Source: Oscillospiraceae bacterium (GTDB lineage Bacteria > Bacillota > Clostridia > Oscillospirales > Oscillospiraceae). From it: 51,285 bases of DNA. Positions 7,953-16,051 of the stretch are shown here, piece by piece. The translations under genes and the position numbers were made by a program. The notes under the pieces were generated by a model. It saw only the letters and a program-made list of their open reading frames with translations. It was not told where the DNA came from and did not search any database. Position 1 is the first letter of the stretch. Every line of letters starts with the position of its first letter. The stretch spans positions 1 through 51,285 of the forward strand of contig JAEEZZ010000028.1 of the NCBI GenBank assembly GCA_016292255.1. The letters are read 5' to 3'.

Positions 7953-9242
7953 TTATTCCTCCACGGGGGCAGTCGCCACAGCCTGGGAGACGATGAGGTC
8001 GCGGGCCTTGCGAACCTTGAGGTCGGTGGTGATCTCCGCAGCGGGGACCGCAGCCTTGATCTTCTCAATCTCCATGCCGTACTGCTCCGCCAGCTTCTGG
8101 TACTCGGCGTCCAGATCCTCCTGGGTGGCCTCGATGCCCTCGGCATCGGCGATGGCGTTCAGAACGACACGCAGCCGAACCTGCTTCTCAGCGGAAGGAC
8201 GCATACTGGTTCTGAAGCGGGACAGATCGCCGCCCAGCATCTTGCTGTACTGCTCCAGGCTCATGCCCTGGGAGCGCAGCTGATAGTCGAAGTTCTGCAG
8301 CTCGTTGTCCAGCTCTTCCTCGATCATGGCGGCGGGCAGCTCCAGCTTGGCGGACTCGGCGACCTTCTCCATCAGAGCGTTCTCAAAGGAACGGTCGGCC
8401 TCCTCCTGCTGCTTCTGCTCCAGATTCTTGCGAAGATCGGCACGCAGCTCATCGAGGGTGTCAAATTCGGAAACGTCCTTGGCCAGCTCGTCGTCCTTGG
8501 CGGGAACCTGGGTCTCCTTGACCTCGTGCACCTTCACGCAGAAAACGACAGGCACGCCCGCCAGCTCCTTGGCGTGATAGTCCTCGGGGAAGGTGATGTT
8601 GAGCTCCTTCTCATCGCCGGCGACAGCGCCGATCAGCTGATCCTCGAAGCCGGGAATGAAGGTGTGGCTGCCCAGACGCAGCTCATAGCCCTCAGCCGTG
8701 CCGCCGTCGAAGGCGACGCCGTCCTTCAGGCCCTTGTAGTCGATGACAACGGTATCGCCCTCCTGGGCGGGACGCTCCACGGTCACGATCCGGGCGACCT
8801 CGTTGGCCTTGCGATCCAGCTCGGCCTCGACCATCTCGTCGGTCACGGCAACAGCGGCCTTGGGGGCCTCCACGCCCTTATACTGGCCCAGCTCCACCTC
8901 GGGATAGAGCTCGGTCTCGATGGTCAGCTCCAGGGACTTGTCGTCCCGGACGTTCATATCGGTAACAGAGGGCTGACCGACAGTCTTCCAACCCTGATCC
9001 AGGACGGCTTCCTTGAACACGTCGGGGAAGATCTCCTCCACCGCGTCGGAGTGGAACACCTGGGCGCCGTAAAGGTTCTCGATCATCTTCCGGGGCGCCT
9101 TGCCCTTGCGGAAGCCGGGAACGGTGATGTATTTGCGGTTCTTCAGATAGGCCTTGTTGATGCCGGCCTCGAAGACCTCGGACTCGATTTCGACGTTGAC
9201 GGTCAGTTTGTTGTTCTCTCTGTTTGCACTTTTAACGTTCAT
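7953..9242 (-). CDS. tig: Trigger factor (ribosome-associated chaperone / prolyl isomerase)
   Basis: Binds the ribosome exit tunnel and holds nascent chains. In 429 residues the three domains appear in order: N-terminal ribosome-binding domain with the signature loop GFRKGKAPR (near residue 45), FKBP-type prolyl isomerase domain (about 150-240, including DTVVIDYKG and a GFEDQLIG segment), and a long helical C-terminal chaperone domain ending in alanine/valine-rich sequence. The frame opens earlier (9311), but GGAGGAAATAGAATC before the ATG at 9240-9242 fixes the start. It leads the tig-clpP-clpX-lon block, linking co-translational folding with proteolysis. Confidence 0.96.
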   Translation of the reverse strand: MNVKSANRENNKLTVNVEIESEVFEAGINKAYLKNRKYITVPGFRKGKAPRKMIENLYGAQVFHSDAVEEIFPDVFKEAVLDQGWKTVGQPSVTDMNVRDDKSLELTIETELYPEVELGQYKGVEAPKAAVAVTDEMVEAELDRKANEVARIVTVERPAQEGDTVVIDYKGLKDGVAFDGGTAEGYELRLGSHTFIPGFEDQLIGAVAGDEKELNITFPEDYHAKELAGVPVVFCVKVHEVKETQVPAKDDELAKDVSEFDTLDELRADLRKNLEQKQQEEADRSFENALMEKVAESAKLELPAAMIEEELDNELQNFDYQLRSQGMSLEQYSKMLGGDLSRFRTSMRPSAEKQVRLRVVLNAIADAEGIEATQEDLDAEYQKLAEQYGMEIEKIKAAVPAAEITTDLKVRKARDLIVSQAVATAPVEE

Positions 9243-9283
9243 GATTCTATTTCCTCCTGTATGGCGTTCGCCTAAGCCTATAT

Positions 9284-9311
9284 ATAGTAGCAGAAAACAT
9301 AAAAATTGCAA
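9284..9311 (-). promoter_or_regulatory. Putative vegetative promoter of tig
   Basis: Reverse strand TTGCAA (9306-9311), 16-bp spacer, TACTAT (9284-9289), about 42 nt before the tig start. A shifted TATATA box at 19 bp is an alternative. Confidence 0.55.
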
Positions 9312-9331
9312 GTATTATTTTTTGAATTTTC

Positions 9332-10021
9332 TCATGTTTTCACGCAAATCGGCGTAAAATTGACGTAATCCCCGGAAACCAGCCGGAAGTCAATGCCCTC
9401 GTAGCAGCCTGTGACCGCCAAACGGTGGCTTTCCGAATGCAGATGGCCGTACCAGCACTGCCGGACCTCATAGCGATGCAGCAGATCCAGAATGGGCTGG
9501 CAGCGGTAGCCCCGGTATACCGGCGGGTAGTGCAGGAAGCAGATCTTCTCCCTCTCCCCTGCCGCTTTCAGCGAGCTCTCCAGCCGCATCAGCTCCCGGT
9601 TCAGGATCTTTTCATCGTGGGCTGTGCCGCGCTCCTCCTCGAAAAACCAGCCGCGGGTGCCGCAGATCGCCGTCTCGCCGTACTCGTAGAAGTTGTTGTT
9701 GAGGATATAGAGCTCGGAGAAGCCCTGCTCGGCGCAGAACTGATAGAATTTGGACGCGGTGGTCCACCAGTAGTCGTGGTTGCCCTTGAGGATGATCTTG
9801 CGGCCCGGGATGGCGTTGATAAAGGCGAAATCCTCCCTGGCGCGGGCCAGATCCATCGACCAGCTCAGATCGCCCAGCAGCACGGTGGTGTCCGCCTCCG
9901 TGACGCAGGACAGGCCGGAGCGGAGCTTGTCCACATAGCCGACCCAGGCCTTTCCAAACACGTCCATGGGCTTGTCCGCCTCAAAAGACAAATGCAGATC
10001 GCCGATGGCGTAAAGTGCCAT
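9332..10021 (-). CDS. Metallophosphoesterase, calcineurin-like
   Basis: A 229-residue single-domain metallophosphoesterase; substrate unknown. The metal-binding motifs are in canonical order: GDLHLS near the N-terminus, LGDLSW, GNHDYWW, then a histidine in LHYPP and the terminal GHLHSE. No signal peptide or membrane segment, so cytoplasmic. The frame has an earlier ATG at 10033, but the ribosome binding site GGAGG lies just after it, so the ATG at 10019-10021 is the start. That binding site is formed by the last codons of the preceding dipeptidase gene (Val-Gly-Gly-stop) and the two genes are 1 nt apart, so translation is probably coupled. It ends the lepB operon. Confidence 0.85.
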   Translation of the reverse strand: MALYAIGDLHLSFEADKPMDVFGKAWVGYVDKLRSGLSCVTEADTTVLLGDLSWSMDLARAREDFAFINAIPGRKIILKGNHDYWWTTASKFYQFCAEQGFSELYILNNNFYEYGETAICGTRGWFFEEERGTAHDEKILNRELMRLESSLKAAGEREKICFLHYPPVYRGYRCQPILDLLHRYEVRQCWYGHLHSESHRLAVTGCYEGIDFRLVSGDYVNFTPICVKT

Positions 10022-10022
10022 G

Positions 10023-10997
10023 TTATCCTCCAACTCTCTTTTTCTGCAGGTGCTTCAGGGCAAACATCACCGCGTTGTTGTTGAACACGCTGTTGACGGT
10101 CTCCTCCTCCATGCCCTGCTGCAGCAGCCAGCGGCCCAGATCGTTCCAGCTCTCCACGCCGGTGAAGCCCGTGGGAAGGCAGTCGCATCCGTCCAGATCG
10201 CCGCCGATCGCCAGCCGGTGTTCCCCGCCCAGCGCCAGGAAGTGATCCAGATGCCGCTTGATATCCGAGAAATCGGCGCTCCCCTTCTCGTTCAGGAAGG
10301 GCGGATAGAGATTCAGACCCACCAGACCGCCCAGATTGCAGATCACCTTGAACTGCTCGTCGGTAAGATTCCGGGTATGGGGGCAGATGACGCGGCTGTT
10401 GGAGTGAGAGGCCACGATGGGGGCCGCGGTGACGTCGATCAGATCCCAGAACGCCTTCTCGGACAGGTGGCTCACGTCGATGACGATGCCCAGCTCCTGG
10501 GCCCGCCGGACGAAGGCCTTGCCCAGGTCGGTCAGACCCAGATCGGTCCCGTGGGGGCCTGCCAGCGCATTGGGGAAGTTCCAGGTCAGGGTCGTCATGA
10601 GGAAGCCCAGATCCTTGAGCTCGTCCAGGCGATCCGGGTCGCAGCCGATGGCCTCCGGGCCCTCCAGGGAGAGAAACGCCCCCTGCTTGGCCTCCTTGGC
10701 CGCGGCGATCAGATCCTCCGCGTTCCGGCAGAGCTTCACCCGCTGATTGTTTTCGCTGATCTGGCTGTAGAAGTCGGAAACAGCGCGCAAAAACTGCGAC
10801 TGCGCCTCAGAGGCAGGCAGAGGCTGAAACGCCCGGTCATAGACACAGCAAAACGCGTAGAACTGATGATGGGTCAAAAGCCTGTCTGCCCGATCCAGAT
10901 CGATATGCAGATCGTTGGACCCAAGGGATTTCTTTTGCAGGCTGAGTTCTGTTGCGGTGTCACAGTGCAGGTCAAAAACAGGAAACTTCTCTCTCAT
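10023..10997 (-). CDS. Membrane-dipeptidase-like metallopeptidase (peptidase family M19)
   Basis: Zinc dipeptidase of the renal-dipeptidase family, which cleaves dipeptides including ones with D-residues. The 324 residues carry the amidohydrolase-fold ligands: FDLHCDT at residues 8-14, the bridging glutamate in LEGPEAI, VIDVSHL, the histidine motif ASHSNSR and the GGDLDG strand near the end. No signal peptide, so cytoplasmic in spite of the family name. Start ATG has GGAGGACGCC upstream and overlaps the yraN stop as ATGA. It is in the middle of the operon; a role in peptide recycling is inferred from the family. Confidence 0.88.
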   Translation of the reverse strand: MREKFPVFDLHCDTATELSLQKKSLGSNDLHIDLDRADRLLTHHQFYAFCCVYDRAFQPLPASEAQSQFLRAVSDFYSQISENNQRVKLCRNAEDLIAAAKEAKQGAFLSLEGPEAIGCDPDRLDELKDLGFLMTTLTWNFPNALAGPHGTDLGLTDLGKAFVRRAQELGIVIDVSHLSEKAFWDLIDVTAAPIVASHSNSRVICPHTRNLTDEQFKVICNLGGLVGLNLYPPFLNEKGSADFSDIKRHLDHFLALGGEHRLAIGGDLDGCDCLPTGFTGVESWNDLGRWLLQQGMEEETVNSVFNNNAVMFALKHLQKKRVGG

Positions 10998-11359
10998 TGA
11001 AAGGCGTCCTCCAGATGATGAATCAATGGTTTTTTGGTGCTTTCGCCCTCCGGCGCGTAGATCTCCACCACGTCGAAGCGCGGCTGGAGCTCTGTTTCAT
11101 GTATACTCAGCCAGAGCTCCGCGGTGGTGCGGAGCCGGTTTTGCTTCCGGAAGTCCACAAATTCGGCGGCCCGGGCCACAGCGTCCGATTTCCGGAGCTT
11201 GACCTCCACAAACACCAGGTATTCGCGGTTGGAGACGATCAGATCGATCTCTCCGAAGCGGCAGGAATAGTTGCGCTCCAGGATGCGATAGCCCTGCTTT
11301 TTCAGATATTTGGCGGCCTGCTCCTCGCCCCAGGCCCCAACGCCGTTACGTCGATCCAT
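10994..11359 (-). CDS. YraN / UPF0102 family nuclease-fold protein
   Basis: A 121-residue member of the YraN family, which has a Holliday-junction-resolvase-like endonuclease fold; the exact role in bacteria is not settled. The characteristic pattern is present: [12 protein letters not shown] helix, [18 protein letters not shown] and a lysine/arginine-rich helix after it. The aspartate of GEIDL and the ExK of FVEVK are the expected metal-site residues. Its start lies inside rnhB (14-nt overlap), and its stop overlaps the dipeptidase start. The rnhB-yraN order is conserved in many bacteria. Confidence 0.92.
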   Translation of the reverse strand: MDRRNGVGAWGEEQAAKYLKKQGYRILERNYSCRFGEIDLIVSNREYLVFVEVKLRKSDAVARAAEFVDFRKQNRLRTTAELWLSIHETELQPRFDVVEIYAPEGESTKKPLIHHLEDAFQ

Positions 11360-11951
11360 AGTTTTTCAAAAAGCTGCGGCGATGGATCGGGCACAGGCCG
11401 AGCTGCTGGATGGCCGCGTAATGGGCCTTGGTGCCGTAGCCCTTGTGCACGGCGAAGCCATAGCCGGGGTACTGGGCGTCGTAGGCGCACATCAGACGGT
11501 CACGGGTGACCTTCGCCAGGATCGAAGCAGCGGCCACGGAGGCGCAGCTGGCGTCCCCCTTGACCACCGTTCTGGTGGGCAGGCCGAGGCCGGGATCCCG
11601 GTTTCCGTCTACCAGGCACAGATCCGGCTGCAGGCCCAGCTTGGCTACGGCTCCGCGCATGGCCCGGAAGGTGGCCTGGAGGATGTTGATCTCGTCGATG
11701 ACGGCTTCATCCACCAGACAGACAGCCCAGGCGACAGCCTGGGTGGTGATCTGTTCATAGAGCGCTTCCCTGCGCTTTTCCGAGAGCTTTTTGGAGTCGT
11801 TGAGGCCCTCGATCACAAGCCCCTCCGGCAGGACGCAGGCCGCAGCGCAGACAGGGCCGGCCAGAGGGCCCCGCCCTGCCTCGTCAATGCCGCACAGGAT
11901 CGGAAAATCCTTCCGGAGCGCGGCCTCGCAGGAATATAAATCGTTCGTCAT
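11346..11951 (-). CDS. rnhB: Ribonuclease HII
   Basis: Cuts the RNA strand of RNA-DNA hybrids and starts removal of single ribonucleotides from DNA. In 201 residues the four acidic residues are present: Asp-Glu in [14 protein letters not shown] near residue 22, Asp in CLVDGNRD and Asp in KVTRDRLM. The N-terminal extension is short. Its start overlaps the rbgA stop by 4 nt (ATGA), and its 3' end overlaps yraN. The rbgA-rnhB pairing matches Bacillus. Confidence 0.96.
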   Translation of the reverse strand: MTNDLYSCEAALRKDFPILCGIDEAGRGPLAGPVCAAACVLPEGLVIEGLNDSKKLSEKRREALYEQITTQAVAWAVCLVDEAVIDEINILQATFRAMRGAVAKLGLQPDLCLVDGNRDPGLGLPTRTVVKGDASCASVAAASILAKVTRDRLMCAYDAQYPGYGFAVHKGYGTKAHYAAIQQLGLCPIHRRSFLKNYGST

Positions 11952-12841
11952 GGCTGTACGTTCTCCAAGGTAAAGCAGCCCAGCTTGCAGGAGCGGTATT
12001 CTTCCAGCAGGACGTTTGCCATCCGATCCAGGTCGATCTCCGCCCCGGGCAGCAGGAAGCCCCGATTTTTGGCGGCCTGCTCCATCAGCGCGAAGCCCTG
12101 GGCGGCAGGGCCGAGAGAAGCAAAGTCCGGGGGAAGCAGGCTGCCGTCAAGCTTATAGCGATCCCGGAGGGCCTGGGGATAGTCCAGCCACAGCTGGGCC
12201 ATCAGACGGGCGGCCAGGGTCTGGGTATCCAGAATGTCGTCCTTCACGGCCCCGGTCCAGGCAAGGCGCAGCCCCACCTCGGGATCCTCGAACTTGGGCC
12301 AGAGGATCCCCGGAGTGTCCAGCAGAAGCAGGCCAGGATCCACCGTGACCCACTGCTTGCCCCGGGTGACGCCGGGACGGTTTTCCGCCTTGGCGCCCTT
12401 GCGCCCCGCCACCTGGTTGATAAAGGTGGACTTCCCCACGTTCGGGATGCCCACGATCATGGCCTTGAGGGGCTTGCCTGCCATGCCCTTTTCAGCATAG
12501 CGTCTGCGCTTTTCCGCCAGCAGACGGTTCAGAGCCGGGGAGAAATCCGAGACGCCCTTTCTGGACTTGCAGTCGGTCTGGATCACAGAAAAGCCGAGAC
12601 TTTTGAAATGATCCGCCCAGGCCTTCGTCCGGGCGCGGTCAGCCATGTCGATCCGGTTCAGAATGATCATGCGCGGCTTGGCCCCGCAGATGGCGTCGAT
12701 ATCCGGGTTGCGGGAGGAGACGGGGATCCGTGCGTCGATGATCTCGCATACCGCGTCCACAAGCTTTAACTCAGACTCCATCATGCGCCTGGTTTTGGTC
12801 ATGTGGCCGGGATACCACTGAATATTTATGTCGTCAGTCAT
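11948..12841 (-). CDS. rbgA: Ribosome biogenesis GTPase RbgA/YlqF
   Basis: Circularly permuted GTPase that promotes late assembly of the 50S subunit. In 297 residues the motifs occur in permuted order: G4 NRID (LNRIDMAD) first, then G1 GIPNVGKST near residue 135 and G3 DTPG. The N-terminal signature IQWYPGHM, which supplies the conserved histidine, and a C-terminal helical domain are present. The frame opens further upstream because it continues through lepB, but TTGGAGATATCT before ATG 12839-12841 sets the start, 8 nt inside the end of lepB. Downstream it overlaps rnhB. Confidence 0.96.
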   Translation of the reverse strand: MTDDINIQWYPGHMTKTRRMMESELKLVDAVCEIIDARIPVSSRNPDIDAICGAKPRMIILNRIDMADRARTKAWADHFKSLGFSVIQTDCKSRKGVSDFSPALNRLLAEKRRRYAEKGMAGKPLKAMIVGIPNVGKSTFINQVAGRKGAKAENRPGVTRGKQWVTVDPGLLLLDTPGILWPKFEDPEVGLRLAWTGAVKDDILDTQTLAARLMAQLWLDYPQALRDRYKLDGSLLPPDFASLGPAAQGFALMEQAAKNRGFLLPGAEIDLDRMANVLLEEYRSCKLGCFTLENVQP

Positions 12842-13523
12842 AGATATCTCCAAGGCGTTTGAAGTTTCGGCTGTTCTCGTTTTGGGTGTCCTGCCCCGGG
12901 AAGACCAGGCACAGCGCCTTGCCGACGATATAGCGCTCGTCCACCGGGCCGATGTTGTGCTGGCGGCTGTCAGCGGAATTGTTGCGGTTGTCGCCCATGA
13001 GGAAATAGCAGCCCTCGGGAACCGTAATGGAATTGCTGTCAGACGACAGGCCCCAGGGGGACATGGGCTCGTTGATGAACTCCTCCGGCTGCAGGACGTT
13101 GTCCACGTAGACGTGCATCTGCATATCCTCGCCGATCCGGAAGGAAACCGTCTGCCCGCCGGTGGCCACCACACGCTTGACCAGGGGCTTTCCGTTCTCA
13201 AAGGTGGGGACGCAGGCCACCACGATATCCCCCTGCTCATAGGACGCAGACAGGAAATTGCTTCGCAGGATCAGATAATCGCCAGTGGTGTCTGCCTTCT
13301 CGTTCGCGCCCACCAGGGTGGGATACATGGAGCTGCCGGAAACACCGACAAGCCGCGCTGCAAGAACAAAGAAAACAACGATAAACGCCAGGATACAAAC
13401 CATATCGTGGAGCATGGAATAAACCGTCCCTGCAAAGCCGCCTGCTTCAAAGGGATTCGGTTCTTTTTCACGCCGTTTATCCGGTTTTTGATTCACGATC
13501 GTAAGGGGTCTGTTTTCGTCCAT
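12834..13523 (-). CDS. lepB: Signal peptidase I
   Basis: Membrane serine protease that removes signal peptides from exported proteins (family S26). In 229 residues: a short charged N-terminus, one membrane helix (about 37-58), then the catalytic serine in SGSSMYPT and lysine in LVKRVVATGG, followed by the MGDNRNNSADSR signature. The residues DSR and the final cis-domain are normal. The start is the ATG at 13521-13523 after GGAGGCAAAA; an ATG five codons earlier overlaps that binding site. It heads a six-gene operon (lepB-rbgA-rnhB-yraN-dipeptidase-phosphoesterase) in which nearly every junction overlaps. Confidence 0.95.
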   Translation of the reverse strand: MDENRPLTIVNQKPDKRREKEPNPFEAGGFAGTVYSMLHDMVCILAFIVVFFVLAARLVGVSGSSMYPTLVGANEKADTTGDYLILRSNFLSASYEQGDIVVACVPTFENGKPLVKRVVATGGQTVSFRIGEDMQMHVYVDNVLQPEEFINEPMSPWGLSSDSNSITVPEGCYFLMGDNRNNSADSRQHNIGPVDERYIVGKALCLVFPGQDTQNENSRNFKRLGDIYD

Positions 13524-13574
13524 TTTTGCCTCCGGCATTAGCGAGCAGCTCGGCTCGCATAGATTTCATCTTAT

Positions 13575-13603
13575 ATTATAAACGATGTCCGTGCAAATTC
13601 CAA
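13575..13603 (-). promoter_or_regulatory. Vegetative promoter of the lepB operon
   Basis: Reverse strand TTGGAA (13598-13603), 17-bp spacer, perfect TATAAT (13575-13580), about 50 nt upstream of the lepB start. Confidence 0.75.
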
Positions 13604-13690
13604 GCCCCTTTTTATATTTTTTTGTGATCCTGCACAAAAACAAAGGCCGATCTTTGCGGAATCTGCTATTTGCGTATGACAGATTTTCTA

Positions 13691-13719
13691 TTGATTTTTC
13701 ATGCAATTCTTGGTAAAAT
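13691..13719 (+). promoter_or_regulatory. Vegetative promoter of the DUF1292 gene
   Basis: TTGATT (13691-13696), 17-bp spacer, TAAAAT (13714-13719); 30 nt before the ATG at 13750. Confidence 0.65.
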
Positions 13720-13749
13720 AATACCAGAAAGATTTTGGAGGCAAACTGA

Positions 13750-14037
13750 ATGAGCGAACTATTCGGAGACGATTATATCACCATCACCGACGAGGACGGC
13801 GTCGAATATGAGCTGGAGGTCCTGTGCTCCGTGGAGTATCAGGGCAGCACATATCTGGGCGTCTGCCCTGCGGATTCTTCGGAGGAAGAAGACGCGGATC
13901 TGGAGGTCAGCGTTCTCAAGGTGGTCATGGAAGACGGTGAGGAGATTCTGGAGGCCGTGACAGACGAAGAAGAGCTGGCTGCGGTGTATGATCTCTTGCT
14001 GGACGACTACGAATCGAACGACGACGAAGACGCGTGA
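13750..14037 (+). CDS. Small acidic DUF1292 protein (YrzB-like)
   Basis: A 95-residue, strongly acidic protein matching the DUF1292 pattern: an opening I-T-I-x-D-E-D-G-x-E-Y-E-L segment, a strand reading YLGVCPAD, and VLKVVMEDGEE before an acidic tail. Function of the family is unknown; in Firmicutes it is usually near alanyl-tRNA synthetase, RuvX and YrrL-type genes, none of which is here. GGAGG lies 8 nt before the ATG. It is followed by the 6S RNA. Confidence 0.88.
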   Translation: MSELFGDDYITITDEDGVEYELEVLCSVEYQGSTYLGVCPADSSEEEDADLEVSVLKVVMEDGEEILEAVTDEEELAAVYDLLLDDYESNDDEDA

Positions 14038-14078
14038 CGCAAGACCGGACGGCGTGATTCGTCCCTGACATCATAAAA

Positions 14079-14275
14079 TTCCCTGCTTAGTGCGTGATGT
14101 ACCCTTTTAGACCCACATCATTTTTTCGGGACGCCTGAGTCTTCCCTGGCGGATTGTAGACCTCCCGCGTGGCTTGCCCGCGGAAGTTGGGAACAGAGAA
14201 ACCAAGGAGCGGCGACCCACCTGCCAGTATCGTGCAGGTTATAAATGGGTGCACACGGCTTAAGCGGGGTTTTTT
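14079..14275 (+). ncRNA. ssrS: 6S RNA (probable)
   Basis: A gene-free stretch whose ends pair over a long distance: CCCTGCTTAGTGCGTG at 14081-14096 with CACACGGCTTAAGCGGGG at 14252-14269, followed by TTTTTT at 14270-14275. Between them lie short hairpins, including CCTGC/GCAGG around TATCGT, and conserved-looking text (GGCGACCCACCTGC, GGTTATAAATG) that I remember from clostridial 6S RNAs. 6S RNA mimics an open promoter and sequesters sigma-A RNA polymerase. The closing stem, open centre, length near 195 nt and terminal T-run all fit. Recognition is from memory, not a covariance search. Confidence 0.8.
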
Positions 14276-14326
14276 GTGCATTTGGTTATATTATTGTAAA
14301 GATTTTCTGTAAAATAAAACTTTCTC

Positions 14327-14355
14327 TTGAAACTTGACTGAAAGCGCTGTATAAT
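14327..14355 (+). promoter_or_regulatory. Vegetative promoter of the foldase-like gene
   Basis: TTGAAA (14327-14332), 17-bp spacer, perfect TATAAT (14350-14355), about 52 nt before the ATG at 14408. Confidence 0.75.
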
Positions 14356-14407
14356 AGCGAGCGATTGGCCCGAACGAACAGGGCCACAGCAAATTTTGAG
14401 AGGATTG

Positions 14408-15994
14408 ATGAATCAAATGAGCGCATCTGCATCCAAAAAGAAGCGCAAGGAGCTGGAACAGCAGGGCCTTTCCGCCAAGAACGTGGCCGTTCAGACGGCG
14501 AATCAGCAAAAGAAGCAGACTGTCCGCAACGTGCTGGTGGTTTTGCTGGTGATCTTCATCTGCGCGGCCGCCGTGTTCGCTGTCGTCAAGCTGGTGAATC
14601 GCCCCAGCTATGACACCGAGGCCGCTGTGGTGACCGTCGGCAGCGAAACGGTCAGCGTTCCTGTATATAACTATCTGTACAACTACAATGCTTCGAATTT
14701 CTACAGCAGCTATTCCTATTTTGTCCAGACCGGCGTCCCCTTTGCGGAGCAGAACAGCGTTTTCGGCGACGGCACCCTGGAGGACTACTTTAAAGAATCC
14801 ACCAACTCGACGCTGAAGGAAATGCTGAACGTGGTGGCTGAGGCCAAGGCCAACCACTACGAGCTGTCTGAGGAAGATAAGGCCACCATTGCCAACGGCG
14901 TCAATTCCGTGAAATCCGACGCGGCTCTGTACGGCTATCCCTCCGCGGACAAGTATCTGGAGCTTCGCTTCGGCGAGGGCTGCAATCTGGATAACTACGA
15001 GCAGTATCTGAACATGGTCATGCTCTATTCCTCCTACGCCCAGAAGCTCAGCTCCGACTACGCGCCCACTGCGGAAGAACTGAAGAAGGCCTACGAGGAG
15101 GATCCCTCTCAGTACGACATGGTTTCCCTGACCTACAAAACCTCCAGCGCCAAATCCACCACGGTGGAGCCCGCGCTGACGCTTCCCTCCGACGACAATA
15201 CCGATCCTACCGCTGAGACCCAGCCTTCCACCACCTATACGGACGAGGCCAAGGCTGAGGCCCGGGAGCTGGCGGAGAGCTACGCGAAGGAAATGCCTGA
15301 GGACGCCATCTCCAAGACCTACAACAAGAGCGACATGACCAACTACCTCACCGACGAGATCGCCCAGTGGCTGTTCGACGCAGAGCGTCAGCCCGGCGAC
15401 GTGAAGGTGTTCGCCAGAAGCGAGGACAATCTTTACTTCTACGCGGTTCGTTTTGACGGCAGAGAGACCAACGACTACCACCTGGTCAACGCAAACATCT
15501 TCACCATCAACAAGGACAAGCCCGCGGAAGAGAAGGATGAGGCTGCCGAGCAGAAGGACGAGGAAGTCCAGGAAGCGACTGAGGCCAAGGAAGAAAAGAC
15601 CGCTGAGCAGAAGCGCGACGAGTTGCTTGCTGCGATCCACGACGGCATGACCGATGCGGAGTTCAGCACTGCCGTCTCCGCCCTGGGCTACAACGTCGGC
15701 ACCAACACCATCACCAAGGATTATTCCATCGAGGAGATCCGCGACTTCCTCTTCGACGCGGAACGGAAGTCCGGCGATCTGCTCACCGGCTATGAGACCG
15801 CCACGGCCTACTATATTGTCCGCTACGCCAGCACCGAGGAAAAGACCTACCGTGACCAGATGGTGGAGAGCGCGCTGTGGTCCAAGTATTACAGCGATAT
15901 CGCGTCCAAGAACGACGTGACGGTGAACGAGGATCTGATGAAGCACGCCAATACCAATCTGACCTTCAACTCCAACCAGAACAGCGCGTCCTAA
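14408..15994 (+). CDS. Membrane-anchored SurA/PrsA-like foldase without a recognisable catalytic parvulin domain
   Basis: Probably an extracytoplasmic chaperone. In 528 residues: a basic cytoplasmic N-terminus, one membrane helix at about 42-62, then a SurA-N-like helical region (about 75-250) and two parvulin-end-like repeats, each with a W/FLFDAER-x-x-GD segment followed by a Tyr-rich strand (WLFDAERQPGD near 315 and FLFDAERKSGD near 455). Between them are acidic, low-complexity linkers (about 365-400), rich in Glu and Lys. A full PPIC active site was not seen. The start chosen is ATG 14408 after GAGAGG; ATG 14417 is an alternative. It ends at a shared terminator opposite addA. Confidence 0.7.
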   Translation: MNQMSASASKKKRKELEQQGLSAKNVAVQTANQQKKQTVRNVLVVLLVIFICAAAVFAVVKLVNRPSYDTEAAVVTVGSETVSVPVYNYLYNYNASNFYSSYSYFVQTGVPFAEQNSVFGDGTLEDYFKESTNSTLKEMLNVVAEAKANHYELSEEDKATIANGVNSVKSDAALYGYPSADKYLELRFGEGCNLDNYEQYLNMVMLYSSYAQKLSSDYAPTAEELKKAYEEDPSQYDMVSLTYKTSSAKSTTVEPALTLPSDDNTDPTAETQPSTTYTDEAKAEARELAESYAKEMPEDAISKTYNKSDMTNYLTDEIAQWLFDAERQPGDVKVFARSEDNLYFYAVRFDGRETNDYHLVNANIFTINKDKPAEEKDEAAEQKDEEVQEATEAKEEKTAEQKRDELLAAIHDGMTDAEFSTAVSALGYNVGTNTITKDYSIEEIRDFLFDAERKSGDLLTGYETATAYYIVRYASTEEKTYRDQMVESALWSKYYSDIASKNDVTVNEDLMKHANTNLTFNSNQNSAS

Positions 15995-16010
15995 AGGATC
16001 CGCAGAAAAA

Positions 16011-16045
16011 GCAAGAGGTATCGATCTGATACCTCTTGCTTTTTT
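16011..16045. terminator. Bidirectional terminator between foldase gene and addA
   Basis: Perfect 12-bp stem GCAAGAGGTATC (16011-16022) / GATACCTCTTGC (16028-16039), flanked by AAAAA on the left and TTTTTT on the right, so it can work on both strands. Confidence 0.92.
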
Positions 16046-16051
16046 CATTTC

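Noticed and set aside
7200..9320. CIRCE or CtsR heat-shock operators near tig, clpP and clpX
   Set aside because: No TTAGCACTC/GAGTGCTAA or tandem GGTCAAA heptads were found in the upstream gaps.
14291..16048. 585-codon - strand frame opposite the foldase-like gene
   Set aside because: The forward gene has a promoter, membrane helix and terminator; the reverse frame is valine/glycine-rich shadow sequence.
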